Shown: piece by piece, positions 1-8,190 of the stretch
Layout: each line of letters begins with the position of its first letter
How positions within the stretch are numbered: the first letter of the stretch is position 1
Made by a program: the position numbers and the translations under genes
Notes under the pieces: model-generated
What the model saw: the letters and a program-made list of their open reading frames with translations, nothing else
What the model was told of the DNA's origin: nothing
The model's database searches: none
From: Nesterenkonia sedimenti
GTDB taxonomy: Bacteria; Actinomycetota; Actinomycetes; Actinomycetales; Micrococcaceae
Length of the DNA: 64,000 nucleotides
Direction: 5' to 3'
NCBI RefSeq assembly: GCF_012641515.1
Contig: NZ_JABAHY010000013.1
Location: 1 to 64,000, forward strand

Positions 1-123
1 CCCAGCGGGGTGGAAGACGAAGTCTGGTTCCACGAACTCGACGAACCAGGTGCCTACGACGGGGTCGCCACCGGCTGGGACGTTGGCCCACCACCTGACT
101 GGGCAGTAGACGATGCCGCCTAA
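1..123 (+). CDS. C-terminal end of an unknown protein (5' end outside window)
   Basis: Frame 1 is open from the first base and ends in TAA at 121-123, giving the last 40 residues of a protein. The tail is acidic and Trp/Pro-rich (it contains GWDVGPPPDW) and ends DDAA. No domain can be recognised from this much. It is followed by a hairpin at 150-172, which fits the end of a transcription unit. Codon use (third-position G/C) matches the genes that follow, so it is probably a real gene, but its function cannot be judged. Confidence 0.5.
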   Translation, partial: PSGVEDEVWFHELDEPGAYDGVATGWDVGPPPDWAVDDAA

Positions 124-149
124 CCCCTGCTTGCCCACCCTCCACCGCT

Positions 150-172
150 CGGCTCCCCCCTCAACGGAGCCG
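150..172. terminator. Hairpin after the upstream gene, terminator-like
   Basis: CGGCTCC (150-156) and GGAGCCG (166-172) are a perfect 7-bp inverted repeat with a 9-nt loop, 27 bp past the stop codon at 123. There is no T-run behind it, so it is not a classical intrinsic terminator. The rest of the gap up to 324 holds only the promoter element noted next. Confidence 0.3.
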
Positions 173-312
173 GGGATGGAGGAAGGCAGTGGTGGCCGGA
201 CGTGCCACAAGAACTTCACTACCTGGCCCCGGAAACGGACTGGCCGCTGTAGCTTGAAAATTCCATAGTGACCCCGAAATGGGCCGGTGTGATTCACCTG
301 GCGTTCACCCAG

Positions 313-318
313 TAGACT
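313..318 (+). promoter_or_regulatory. Candidate -10 element giving a leaderless transcript
   Basis: TAGACT fits the TAnnnT pattern of actinobacterial -10 elements and lies 6 nt before the ATG at 325. Transcription would then start at or next to the start codon. No Shine-Dalgarno sequence precedes that ATG, which agrees with a leaderless mRNA. It would be the promoter of the small membrane gene and probably of purF-purM. Confidence 0.35.
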
Positions 319-324
319 GGTGAT

Positions 325-606
325 ATGCCTTCTTCGACGCAGCGCCGTCAGGTGAGCGTTCGCACCACCCCCAAACTCGTTCCGTTCTTGGTAGGTGCCC
401 TCGCACTTGCCTTCACTGTGGCCGTCATCGTGGTCTATACGACTCCACAGGACCCCAATTACGGCACCGGTGCCTCGATCGGTTACATGACTTTCATCTT
501 CACCATGCCGGCACTGGCCCTGGCCGCCACCGCATGGTTGATACTGGAAAAGGTTCTGCGCAAACGGCGCACCACCTATGACATCGAACCGCTAGGAGAG
601 CGCTGA
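325..606 (+). CDS. Small two-helix membrane protein upstream of purF
   Basis: 93 residues. A basic N-terminus (about 1-16) is followed by a hydrophobic helix at about 17-38, a short polar loop, a second helix at about 52-74, and a strongly basic patch KVLRKRRTT, so both ends are predicted to be cytoplasmic. It stops 2 bp before the purF start and is surely co-transcribed with purF-purM. I do not recognise a named family. Small two-TM proteins of this shape are common next to housekeeping genes in actinobacteria. The start is the ATG directly behind a -10-like box. A role in purine synthesis is not implied by the sequence. Confidence 0.75.
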   Translation: MPSSTQRRQVSVRTTPKLVPFLVGALALAFTVAVIVVYTTPQDPNYGTGASIGYMTFIFTMPALALAATAWLILEKVLRKRRTTYDIEPLGER

Positions 607-608
607 GT

Positions 609-2192
609 ATGGCCCGTGGTGACGGACGCCTGAACCATAACCTCCTGGATGAGGATCCACTCCCGCAGGATGAATGCGGCGTATTCGGAGTTTGGGCGCC
701 CGGCGAGGAGGTCGCCAAGCTCAGCTTCTACGGGCTCTTCGCCCTCCAGCACCGCGGACAGGAATCCGCCGGTATCGCCGCAAGCGACGGCAACCACATC
801 CAGGTCTACAAGGACGTGGGGCTCGTCTCCCAGGTCTTCGACGAAGCCACACTCAACGCGCTGCGCGGACATATTGCCGTCGGCCACTGCCGGTACTCAA
901 CCACCGGTGGCAACCAGTGGTCCAATGCCCAGCCCACCCTCGGTGACACCCCGCATGGGACCGTCGCACTGGGCCATAACGGCAACCTCACCAATTCCGC
1001 GGACCTCCACGAGCAGATCGTCGCCCGCCACGGTGCAGCCAAATTCGGCGAACTCGCCCAGGGCAACACCACCGACACCGCGCTTGTCACCGCACTGCTG
1101 AAGGACCAGCCCGGAAACTCCCTGGAAGAACAGGCCCTGGCCCTGCTGCCCACCCTCAAAGGCGCGTTCTGCCTGGTGTTCATGGACGAGAACACCCTCT
1201 ACGCCGCCCGCGACCCCCAGGGCGTACGCCCCCTGGTCCTGGGCCGGCTCAACAGCGGATGGGTAGTCGCCTCCGAACAGTCCGCACTGGCCACCGTGGG
1301 TGCCTCCATCATTCGGGAAGTCGAACCCGGAGAGTTCATCGCTATCGACGCCGACGGCGTCCGCTCCCACCAGTTCGCTGAATCGGCACCGGCCCGCTGC
1401 GTCTTCGAATACGTCTACCTCGCCCGGCCTGATGCCAATATCAACGGCCGAAGCGTCTACGAATCCCGCGTGGAGATGGGCCGGCAGCTGGCCCGGGAAG
1501 ACACCCACGACGCCGATATCGTCATCCCCGTTCCCGAATCCGGCACCCCAGCAGCAGTCGGCTACGCAGAAGCCTCCGGACTGCCCTTCGCCCAAGGATT
1601 CATCAAGAACGCCTATGTGGGACGAACCTTCATCCAGCCCAGCCAGACGCTGCGTCAGCTGGGCATCCGGCTGAAGCTCAACGTCCAGGAGCATGTGGTT
1701 GCCGGGAAGAAAGTCGTCGTCGTCGATGACTCCATCGTCCGCGGTAACACCCAGCGAGCCATTGTGCGGATGCTCAAGGAGGCCGGTGCCGCGGAGGTCC
1801 ACGTGAAGATCTCCTCCCCGCCGATCAAATGGCCCTGCTTCTATGGCATCGACTTCGCCACCCGTGCCGAGCTCATCGCCAACGGAGCGACCATCGATGA
1901 GATCACCCAAGCTGTGGGGGCTGACTCCCTGGCCTATATCTCCGAAGAGGGCATGATCGCCGCCACCGGACAGCCCCGCTCCAGCCTGTGCACCGCCTGC
2001 TTCTCCGGGGAATACCCCATTGAACTGCCCCCGGCGGATAAGCGCGGCAAACTGCTGCTCGAGCAGCCCTCCCTGCCGGGGATGCCGCAGCGACGCCCCC
2101 AGACCGGCTGCGAGCCCGGCCCCGATGCCGAGTTCGAGCTGGACTCCGATTGGGATGAAGAAACCCCACTGCGCGAGGAGGTCCTCCAGTGA
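609..2192 (+). CDS. purF: Amidophosphoribosyltransferase
   Basis: 527 residues. The enzyme makes 5-phosphoribosylamine from PRPP and glutamine, the first committed step of purine synthesis. The N-terminal Ntn glutaminase domain has its nucleophile at Cys23 (DECGVFG), so a 22-residue propeptide is expected to be removed. The C-terminal phosphoribosyltransferase domain has the PRPP loop VVVVDDSIVRGNT near 367-380. Cysteines in WPCFYGID and in CTACFSGEYP (about 460) match the iron-sulfur ligands of the Bacillus-type, oxygen-labile enzymes. The last ~35 residues are an acidic tail. Its TGA overlaps the purM GTG by 4 bp, so the two are translationally coupled. Confidence 0.97.
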   Translation: MARGDGRLNHNLLDEDPLPQDECGVFGVWAPGEEVAKLSFYGLFALQHRGQESAGIAASDGNHIQVYKDVGLVSQVFDEATLNALRGHIAVGHCRYSTTGGNQWSNAQPTLGDTPHGTVALGHNGNLTNSADLHEQIVARHGAAKFGELAQGNTTDTALVTALLKDQPGNSLEEQALALLPTLKGAFCLVFMDENTLYAARDPQGVRPLVLGRLNSGWVVASEQSALATVGASIIREVEPGEFIAIDADGVRSHQFAESAPARCVFEYVYLARPDANINGRSVYESRVEMGRQLAREDTHDADIVIPVPESGTPAAVGYAEASGLPFAQGFIKNAYVGRTFIQPSQTLRQLGIRLKLNVQEHVVAGKKVVVVDDSIVRGNTQRAIVRMLKEAGAAEVHVKISSPPIKWPCFYGIDFATRAELIANGATIDEITQAVGADSLAYISEEGMIAATGQPRSSLCTACFSGEYPIELPPADKRGKLLLEQPSLPGMPQRRPQTGCEPGPDAEFELDSDWDEETPLREEVLQ

Positions 2193-3382
2193 GCAAGGCC
2201 GGTGCCGGAGCCCCGGAGAACCAGACCGCGGAAAACTCCGCTCCGATCACCTACGCCTCCTCCGGTGTGGACACCGAGGCCGGTGACCGCGCCGTGGAGC
2301 TGATGAAGGCTCATATCGAGGCCACCCACACCCCACAGGTAGTAGGCGGCTTCGGCGGGTTCGCCGGACTCTACGACGCCTCCGAGCTGAAGCGGCTGCC
2401 CCGGCCCCTGCTGGCCACCTCCACCGACGGTGTCGGCACCAAAGTGGCCATCGCTCAGGCGATGGATATCCACGACACCATCGGATACGACCTGGTCGGC
2501 ATGGTCGTCGACGACATTGTGGTCGCCGGCGCCAAGCCCCTTTTCATGACCGACTACATCGCCTGCGGGAAGGTGGAACCGGCACGTATCGCCGCCATCG
2601 TCTCCGGAATCGCCAAGGCCACCGCCGAGGCGCAGACCGCCCTAGTCGGCGGGGAAACCGCAGAACACCCGGGACTGCTGGGTGAGCATGAGTACGACGT
2701 CGCAGGTGCCGCAACCGGTGTGGTCGACGCCAGCGCAGTTCTGGGCCCCGAGCGGGTCAAAGCCGGTGACGTGATCATCGGTATGGCCTCCTCCGGCATC
2801 CACTCCAACGGCTACTCACTGGTCCGCCGGATTGTTCGGGAAGCAGGCTGGGCCTTCAGTCGGGAAGTCCCCGAATTCGGCCGGACCCTCGGGGAGGAAC
2901 TGTTGGAGCCCACCAAGCTCTACACCGCCCCCTGCCTGGATCTGGTGCAGAGCTTCAACGGGGATCCTGCAGAGACCGAGATCTCCCCCGATGCGCCCAT
3001 CCGCGGGTTCAGCCACGTCACCGGCGGTGGCATGGCCGCGAACCTCGCCCGAGTGCTGCCCGCGGGCCTCATGGCCACAGTCGACCGGTCCACCTGGTCC
3101 TGGCCGTCAGTATTCAAGGTCATGGCAGACCTCGGCCGCGTCCCGCAGGCTGACCTCGAACGCACCCTCAACCTCGGTGTCGGCATGATCGCCGTGGTCG
3201 CCCCGGAGAAGGCCGATGCCGCGGTGGCTCACCTCAACAGCGCCGGGCAGAAAGCGTGGATCATGGGTGAGGTCAGCGAATACACACCGGAGGATGTCGC
3301 CGAGGCCGGGCAGGACTTCGTCCAGGGCGCCAAAGGCGTCGACGGCGGCGGCGTACTTCTCACCGGCAGCTACCACGACTGA
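2189..3382 (+). CDS. purM: Phosphoribosylformylglycinamidine cyclo-ligase (AIR synthetase)
   Basis: 397 residues. It closes the imidazole ring, converting FGAM and ATP to AIR in step five of purine synthesis. Recognisable segments in order are GGFGGFAGLYD, the metal/ATP segment STDGVGTKV, VDDIVVAGAKPLFMTDY, GGETAEHPG and the C-terminal SHVTGGGM. The protein is about 50 residues longer than typical PurM, mostly an N-terminal polar extension and a Gly-rich tail. The GTG start at 2189 lies inside the purF stop (GTGA overlap). The gene ends 41 bp from the convergent lipoprotein gene. Confidence 0.96.
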   Translation: MSKAGAGAPENQTAENSAPITYASSGVDTEAGDRAVELMKAHIEATHTPQVVGGFGGFAGLYDASELKRLPRPLLATSTDGVGTKVAIAQAMDIHDTIGYDLVGMVVDDIVVAGAKPLFMTDYIACGKVEPARIAAIVSGIAKATAEAQTALVGGETAEHPGLLGEHEYDVAGAATGVVDASAVLGPERVKAGDVIIGMASSGIHSNGYSLVRRIVREAGWAFSREVPEFGRTLGEELLEPTKLYTAPCLDLVQSFNGDPAETEISPDAPIRGFSHVTGGGMAANLARVLPAGLMATVDRSTWSWPSVFKVMADLGRVPQADLERTLNLGVGMIAVVAPEKADAAVAHLNSAGQKAWIMGEVSEYTPEDVAEAGQDFVQGAKGVDGGGVLLTGSYHD

Positions 3383-3423
3383 GCCCAGCCGTCCCGTAGG
3401 TCAGGGCCGGGCAGGCTCACACC

Positions 3424-4569
3424 TCAGTCCTCAACACCTACGGCTTCAGCCCAGGCATCCACCAAAGCGGGCCCCGCCTCACCGAGTGGACCCACCACAT
3501 ACTCCAACTGTTCATCGGAGAGCGGCTCAGCGTCCTCCACTGCGGTCAGCACCTCATCCACGGTGGAAGCCATATCCCCGGTGGTGGTGAGGTAGTCCGG
3601 GATATCCAATTCGGGGTCCACTGTCCCCACCAGCGGGGTGCCCACCGCGGCGATCCTCGGGAACACGCTGCCGGGGATTCCCACGGCCACCTCAGCCCGG
3701 GCTGATGCCTCTACCGAACCTTCCTCGGCGATCTCGAACTCATCCCAGAGGGATTCGTCCTCACGGGGGTGCAGGCCCACCAGGATCTCGTAGCCCTCCT
3801 CATCCAGGGCATGGGCTGCATCCAGCAGCAGTTCTGCCCCCGGTGCGGCGCCGCCGGTCTCATCGGGGTGGGTGACACTGGTCAGGATCAGCACGGTGTC
3901 CGCCTCAGGCTCCCACTCAGGGGTCTCATCCATTTCAGGAACCCCCACCACCTCGATTTCTTCCTCCTCCACACCGAGGTAGACGGCGAAGGTCTCCTGT
4001 TCGGCATAGGAACTGGCCGTCACCCCAATGAGCCGGTCACGGATCTCCTCAGCATGTGGGGCCTCCTCCGGACGGAGATAGGCGGTGCTGCTGGCCATCA
4101 GCGGGAGATCCTCGAAGGCCTCGGCGACCTCTGCCGGCCACTCCTCAGCGCCGTTAACCACCAAGAGGTCATAGTCCTCAGGGTCAGCCTCATTCAGTGG
4201 GACGGAAGGGACCGAGGCCTCCTCATCCACTTCAGACATATCCGGCACGATGAGCTCAATAGTTCCGCCGCGTGCCTCAACATCATCGGCCACATGCTCT
4301 ACGTGATAAGCACCCCAGGGCTCATTGGTGGCCACGGCAACCCGGAGCCCTTCCCCCTCATCACCCTCGTCAACCTCGTCGTCGCTACCCTCATCCTCAG
4401 CAGCCTCATCAGAATCAGCGGTCTCCTCCGTTGAGGCCTCCGCAGTGTTCTCCTCCTCGGTGGTCTGATCAGCCCCGTCATCGCAGGCTGTCAACAGCAG
4501 AAGCAGGGTCGGCAGGGTGATCAGAGTCGGGATCTGTGTCGAAAGGCGCTTAGTTGAGGTCATGAGCAT
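3424..4569 (-). CDS. Very acidic lipoprotein with a glycosyltransferase-like C-terminal region
   Basis: 381 residues. A basic start and hydrophobic stretch end in the lipobox LTAC, so a diacylglyceryl-cysteine lipoprotein on the outer face of the membrane is predicted. Residues about 33-75 are almost entirely Glu, Asp, Ser and Thr, a flexible acidic stalk. The remainder has alternating hydrophobic strands and segments (VLILTSVTHPDE, EILVGLHPRED, VAVGIPGSVFPRIAAVGTPLVG) that resemble the GT-B fold of UDP-GlcNAc 2-epimerase-like proteins. That likeness is pattern-based and catalytic residues cannot be assigned. An alternative ATG at 4563 has better spacing to an AGGA. It is monocistronic and divergent from the nucleoside hydrolase gene. 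Confidence 0.75.
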   Translation of the reverse strand: MLMTSTKRLSTQIPTLITLPTLLLLLTACDDGADQTTEEENTAEASTEETADSDEAAEDEGSDDEVDEGDEGEGLRVAVATNEPWGAYHVEHVADDVEARGGTIELIVPDMSEVDEEASVPSVPLNEADPEDYDLLVVNGAEEWPAEVAEAFEDLPLMASSTAYLRPEEAPHAEEIRDRLIGVTASSYAEQETFAVYLGVEEEEIEVVGVPEMDETPEWEPEADTVLILTSVTHPDETGGAAPGAELLLDAAHALDEEGYEILVGLHPREDESLWDEFEIAEEGSVEASARAEVAVGIPGSVFPRIAAVGTPLVGTVDPELDIPDYLTTTGDMASTVDEVLTAVEDAEPLSDEQLEYVVGPLGEAGPALVDAWAEAVGVED

Positions 4570-4674
4570 TGATCCTGGTCCAGTTGTATGAACCGGATAT
4601 GAACCAGTTCCAAGCGAAGTGTGAACACCCAGCCCCTGGTCAGCCCCAGCCGGAGGCCTTCTGCGGGGACCAGG

Positions 4675-4680
4675 CAGAAT
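4675..4680 (+). promoter_or_regulatory. Candidate -10 element, leaderless start of the nucleoside hydrolase
   Basis: CAGAAT (preceded by GG) ends 8 nt before the ATG at 4689. The same GGCAGAAT-N8-ATG arrangement is found before galK (55370). No Shine-Dalgarno sequence precedes either ATG. This favours the ATG at 4689 over the GTG at 4686. Confidence 0.3.
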
Positions 4681-4688
4681 AGTGGGTG

Positions 4689-5708
4689 ATGATTCCGCTT
4701 TTTCTGGACTGTGATCCCGGTATCGACGACGCCGTCGCCATCAGCTATCTGCTGTGTCAGGAGGATGTCGACGTCGTCGGTATTGCTGCCACCGGTGGGA
4801 ATGTGCCCACCGGTCAGACAGTGCGCAATGCCCTGGGCTGGCTGGAACTGGCAGGGCGCAGGGATATCCCCGTACATCCCGGGGCCGAGGTTCCGCTCAA
4901 ACAGCTCCAGGAGGGTGGGCTGCCGCTCTACGCCGATGACACGCACGGGCCCCAGGGCGCCGGGCACGCCCAACTGCCCGAGCCCCAAACCGCAGCCTCC
5001 CCGATCCCCTCAGCTGAGGCATGGGTCCAGGCCGCAAAGGCCCACCCCGGGGAACTGATCGGGGTCCTGACCGGCCCCTCCACCAACCTCGCCCTGGCCC
5101 TGCAACAGGAGCCGGAGCTGCCGCGGCTGATCAAACGACTCTTCGTCATGGGTGGGGCCTTCAACTACCGGGGGAATACAAAACCCACCACAGAGTGGAA
5201 TATCGACCACGATCCCGAGGCTGCCCGGGAGGTCTTCGCGGCCTTCGGTGTGGCCGAGCACCTGCCGCTGATCGGCCCCATTGAGGCCACCGAGGCCGTG
5301 GTCATGACACCAGATCGACTGAGCCGGACCCTCAGCGGGGCGCCCCGGGACCAGTGGCACCAGCTTCTGGAGCAGCTGGGTGAGGCCCTGCGGTTCTACT
5401 TCGAGTTCCACGAGTTCGACGGTCACGGCTACCTCGCCCAGATCCACGATCCCTTTGTGCTCGCGGTGGCCCTGGAATGGGCCCGAGGGAGGCGCCCCGG
5501 GAGCCTGCCCTGGTGTGAGACGGCCGTCACCGCAGTGGATGTGGAGACCACCGGAACTCTGACGCGCGGGGAGACTGTGGCAGACTGGCTTGGCCGTTGG
5601 GGACGCCAACCCAATGCCGAGCTCATCCGGCGGATCGACGCCGAGAGCTTCCTGAATCACCTAGAGACCACCTTGATGAGAGGACCCGAGTATGTCCGAA
5701 CCCGATAA
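4689..5708 (+). CDS. Nucleoside hydrolase (IunH family)
   Basis: 339 residues. Enzymes of this family cut the N-glycosidic bond of nucleosides to ribose and free base. The N-terminal calcium-binding signature is DCDPGIDDA, the substrate region contains EWNIDHDPEAA, and the late HDPF motif carries the conserved His-Asp pair. The length is usual (310-340). No signal peptide is present, so it is cytoplasmic. The 3' end overlaps the next gene by 17 bp, tying it to the YhhQ/ECF transport genes. Family members differ in substrate (purine, pyrimidine, and queuosine for QueK in Clostridioides difficile). The transporter context makes a modified base worth considering, but the sequence alone does not decide. 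Confidence 0.9.
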   Translation: MIPLFLDCDPGIDDAVAISYLLCQEDVDVVGIAATGGNVPTGQTVRNALGWLELAGRRDIPVHPGAEVPLKQLQEGGLPLYADDTHGPQGAGHAQLPEPQTAASPIPSAEAWVQAAKAHPGELIGVLTGPSTNLALALQQEPELPRLIKRLFVMGGAFNYRGNTKPTTEWNIDHDPEAAREVFAAFGVAEHLPLIGPIEATEAVVMTPDRLSRTLSGAPRDQWHQLLEQLGEALRFYFEFHEFDGHGYLAQIHDPFVLAVALEWARGRRPGSLPWCETAVTAVDVETTGTLTRGETVADWLGRWGRQPNAELIRRIDAESFLNHLETTLMRGPEYVRTR

Positions 5709-6459
5709 CGGATCTGGGCAGGGGTCCGCGCCAGCCGCGGCCCCCGGAGAAACCCCGAAAGTTCGTTTTGCCAGTACCGGCAGCCAGTACTTCGCAGTGC
5801 TGGTCTCCCTTCTTGCCGCCTTCTACCTGATCTCCAATATCGCCGCCACCAAACAGATGGACTTCGGCGGTTGGGTGGTCGACGGCGGTGTCTTCCTCTT
5901 CCCGCTGACCTATCTCATCGGCGGGATCATTTCAGAGGTCTACGGATTCAAAGCCGCCATGCGCGCGGTGCTCATCGGATTCGCGGTCATGGTTATCGGC
6001 GCCATCGTCTTCGGCCTGGTGACCATCTCCCCGGCAGTCAGCGACTCCCATAACCAGGAGGCCTTCGAGGTGCTCTTCGGCTGGGACGGGGTCTATATCC
6101 GGATCCTGGTGGCCTCCCTGATCGGTTTTCTGCTGGGCCAACTGCTGAACTCTGTGGTGATCGTGCAGATCAAGCGCCGCTTCGGTGAATCCAATCTCTG
6201 GGCGCGGATCATGTCATCGACAGTCTTCGGCCAGGTGGTCGATACCTTCATCTTCGGGCTCATCGCCTTCACCACCTTCCCGATGTTTCTCAACGCAGTA
6301 CCGGGGGTGGATCTGTTCCCGATGATGACCTGGTCAGCATTCGCCAGCTACTTCCTCTTCGGCGTGCTCTACAAATGTCTCGTAGAGTTCGCCCTCTTCC
6401 CCGTCACCTACACCGTGGTGCGGATGCTGAAGAAGCGCGAACCCAGCTACCGGCACTGA
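5692..6459 (+). CDS. YhhQ/VUT-family transporter, predicted queuosine-precursor importer
   Basis: 255 residues with about six or seven membrane helices after a soluble N-terminal tail. The motifs SNIAATKQMDFGGWVVDGGVF, FPLTYLIGGIISEVYGF and VFGQVVDTFIF are typical of the YhhQ (COG1738, DUF165) family. E. coli YhhQ imports the queuosine precursors preQ0/preQ1, and the same general role is inferred here. The first ~23 residues are an unusual Gly/Ser/Pro/Ala tail whose coding DNA is nearly duplicated at the start of the next gene. It starts inside the nucleoside hydrolase gene and is followed 43 bp later by the ECF S component. Confidence 0.88.
   Translation: MSEPDNGSGQGSAPAAAPGETPKVRFASTGSQYFAVLVSLLAAFYLISNIAATKQMDFGGWVVDGGVFLFPLTYLIGGIISEVYGFKAAMRAVLIGFAVMVIGAIVFGLVTISPAVSDSHNQEAFEVLFGWDGVYIRILVASLIGFLLGQLLNSVVIVQIKRRFGESNLWARIMSSTVFGQVVDTFIFGLIAFTTFPMFLNAVPGVDLFPMMTWSAFASYFLFGVLYKCLVEFALFPVTYTVVRMLKKREPSYRH
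5713..5757 (+). repeat. 45-bp in-frame repeat, copy 1 (N-terminal tail of YhhQ)
   Basis: This stretch matches 6524-6568 at 42 of 45 positions and is read in the same frame in both genes. It encodes SGQGSAPAAAPGETP here and SGQGSAAAAAPGKTP in copy 2. The proteins are otherwise unrelated, so the tail was copied from one gene to the other. Confidence 0.9.
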
Positions 6460-6502
6460 ATCACCCGCTCGGAAACCACCCCAAGAAGGAGAACACCCCC
6501 TG

Positions 6503-7336
6503 ATGACAACCCCTGAACACGCCTCTGGGCAGGGGTCCGCGGCAGCCGCGGCCCCCGGAAAAACCCCCAATAAGATTCCCGCCCCGTGGTGGACCAATGC
6601 AGTCATTGCCGCCGGCGCCCTCGTCATCATCGCCACCTACATCGTGGTGCTGATGACCCAACCGGCCACCCTGGGCGAAGACTTCGGCTTCACGACCCTA
6701 TGGGTGATGCTGGGATACCTCGCTGGCGGCATCCTGATCCTGATCGGCACCCTGCCGCGGATTCCGCGCAGCATTCTGGGCCTGATCCCGCTGGCCATCG
6801 CCATCAACATCACCACCGGTCAGATCGTGGGCACGATGACGGCCATCCCCCTCTATCTCGACGCCCTGGGCTCAGTGGTGATCGGCATTCTCGCGGGGCC
6901 CGCCGCCGGGGCACTGACCGGTGTGCTGACCAATGTTGTGTGGGGTGTGACCATCAACCCCACCGTTATCGCATTCACCGCCGGGGCCGCGTTCATCGGT
7001 GCCGCAGCCGGTTGGGCAGCCCAGCTGAAAGCCTTCCGGGCCATCTGGTGGGCAGTTCTGGCCGGAGCAGTAGCCGGTATTCCCGCCGGTGCACTGGGAG
7101 CGCCGGTGGCAGCCTTCGTCTTCGGCGGCGGCCTCGGCGTCGGCACCGGTGGTGTCGTGGCCACCCTCCAGGCAGCGGGACTGGAGATGTTCTACGCCAC
7201 CACAGTCCAATCGCTGCTGTCGGATATCGGCGATAAAGCCATCATCTTCGCCCTGGCCTTTGTGATCCTATGGGCGCTGCCCAAACGGCTGCTGCGGCGC
7301 TATCCCTTCACCCGGCATTCCGTCCTCCGGCACTGA
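6503..7336 (+). CDS. ECF transporter S component (substrate-binding membrane subunit)
   Basis: 277 residues with roughly seven hydrophobic segments after a 25-residue Ala/Gly/Pro tail. The segment LYLDALGSVVIGILAGPAAGALTGVLTNVVWG is typical of S components that embed the substrate in the membrane. Typical S components have about 180-220 residues, so this one is long. The ATG has a good AAGGAG 9 nt upstream. T and A components follow directly, so it is a dedicated (group I) ECF system. The substrate is not evident. By context with the nucleoside hydrolase and YhhQ it may be a nucleoside, base or queuine-like compound. Confidence 0.85.
   Translation: MTTPEHASGQGSAAAAAPGKTPNKIPAPWWTNAVIAAGALVIIATYIVVLMTQPATLGEDFGFTTLWVMLGYLAGGILILIGTLPRIPRSILGLIPLAIAINITTGQIVGTMTAIPLYLDALGSVVIGILAGPAAGALTGVLTNVVWGVTINPTVIAFTAGAAFIGAAAGWAAQLKAFRAIWWAVLAGAVAGIPAGALGAPVAAFVFGGGLGVGTGGVVATLQAAGLEMFYATTVQSLLSDIGDKAIIFALAFVILWALPKRLLRRYPFTRHSVLRH
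6524..6568 (+). repeat. 45-bp in-frame repeat, copy 2 (N-terminal tail of the S component)
   Basis: Partner of 5713-5757, 811 bp apart, same orientation and reading frame, with three substitutions. Two of these change the residue (Pro to Ala, Glu to Lys) and one is silent. Confidence 0.9.
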
Positions 7337-7353
7337 GCAGAGGTTTATCCGCA

Positions 7354-8190
7354 TTGTCCGGCGCTGAACCTGCTCGGGTCACCTGGCAGCAGCCGAACCA
7401 GTTGACCGGCGGTCTGCACCCAGCCACTGAACTCGTGCTGCTGGGCTGTGGGCTGCTACTGGTCTACGGGGTGCCGTCCCCGGTGGTTCCGGCTGCGCTG
7501 TTGGTCATCGCCGGGCTGGCCGCTGCCTTCTCACCAAGAGTGGGGTTCGGCCGCTGGCTGCTGACACTGACCTTTCTGGCCGGTCCCATGCTGGTGATGG
7601 TCGGCATCATCCAGGGGCTGTTCTACCCCGGTGCGGATGTGACCGTGCTCTGGGAATGGGGACCGGCGGCCGTGACCGTGGAGGGTCTCTCCGTCGCAGC
7701 CCAGCTGTGGCTGCGAGTAGCGGCAATGATCGGGCTCTGCGCGCTCTTCGGTTTCGCCACCGATGCTTCCCGGGTTTTTGACGGGATGATCGCCCTGCGA
7801 GCGCCCCTGACCTTGGCCTATATCTGTTCGACGGCGATGAGTCTGATTCCGCTGCTGGGGGCTCAGATTCACCAGGGGCTGCAGGCTCGGGCGGCCCGGG
7901 GCTGGCCCACTGACCGGTTGATCACGCGTATGCGGTTACTGCCGGGGATTCTCACCTCGGTGATCATCACCTCCCTGACGCAATTGGATCAGCGCCATGA
8001 TGCTCTGGCCCAGCGTGGATTCGGCAGCAGTCGCCGGCCGACCCCCGCCCGGTCCTATCCCAATGGGACATTACAGCGAGTGGCTCGCTGGGTGGCACCT
8101 ATGCTTGTTGTGCTCCTGGTGGCCGCGGCGCTGGTGGATATGCTGCCGCTGCCCAGCGCCAGGGAGATTCTGGAGGTGCTCGGTGTCTGA
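7354..8190 (+). CDS. ECF transporter T component (energy-coupling membrane protein)
   Basis: 278 residues from the TTG at 7354, chosen because AGAGG lies about 10 nt upstream and it follows the S-component stop (7336). The frame is open further up (to 7270) inside the S gene. It has several membrane helices, then the cytoplasmic coupling region with the two characteristic Arg-Gly motifs, QARAARGW and ALAQRGFG, separated by about 35 residues. These helices contact the ATPase grooves in EcfT/CbiQ proteins. The 3' end overlaps the ATPase start by 8 bp. Confidence 0.88.
   Translation: MSGAEPARVTWQQPNQLTGGLHPATELVLLGCGLLLVYGVPSPVVPAALLVIAGLAAAFSPRVGFGRWLLTLTFLAGPMLVMVGIIQGLFYPGADVTVLWEWGPAAVTVEGLSVAAQLWLRVAAMIGLCALFGFATDASRVFDGMIALRAPLTLAYICSTAMSLIPLLGAQIHQGLQARAARGWPTDRLITRMRLLPGILTSVIITSLTQLDQRHDALAQRGFGSSRRPTPARSYPNGTLQRVARWVAPMLVVLLVAAALVDMLPLPSAREILEVLGV

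Noticed and set aside
897-1910. 337-codon open frame antisense to purF
   Set aside because: It mirrors purF codons in a GC-rich gene, has no ribosome site and no recognisable domain. purF is unmistakable on the other strand.
2189-2192. Frameshift between purF and purM
   Set aside because: Both proteins are complete. The 4-bp GTGA overlap is ordinary translational coupling, as also seen at etfB/etfA, tctA/SDR and in the demethylase operon.
7997-8182. N-terminal extension of the double ATPase
   Set aside because: The upstream frame overlaps the T component. GTG 8183 has a ribosome site and starts at the normal ABC domain border.
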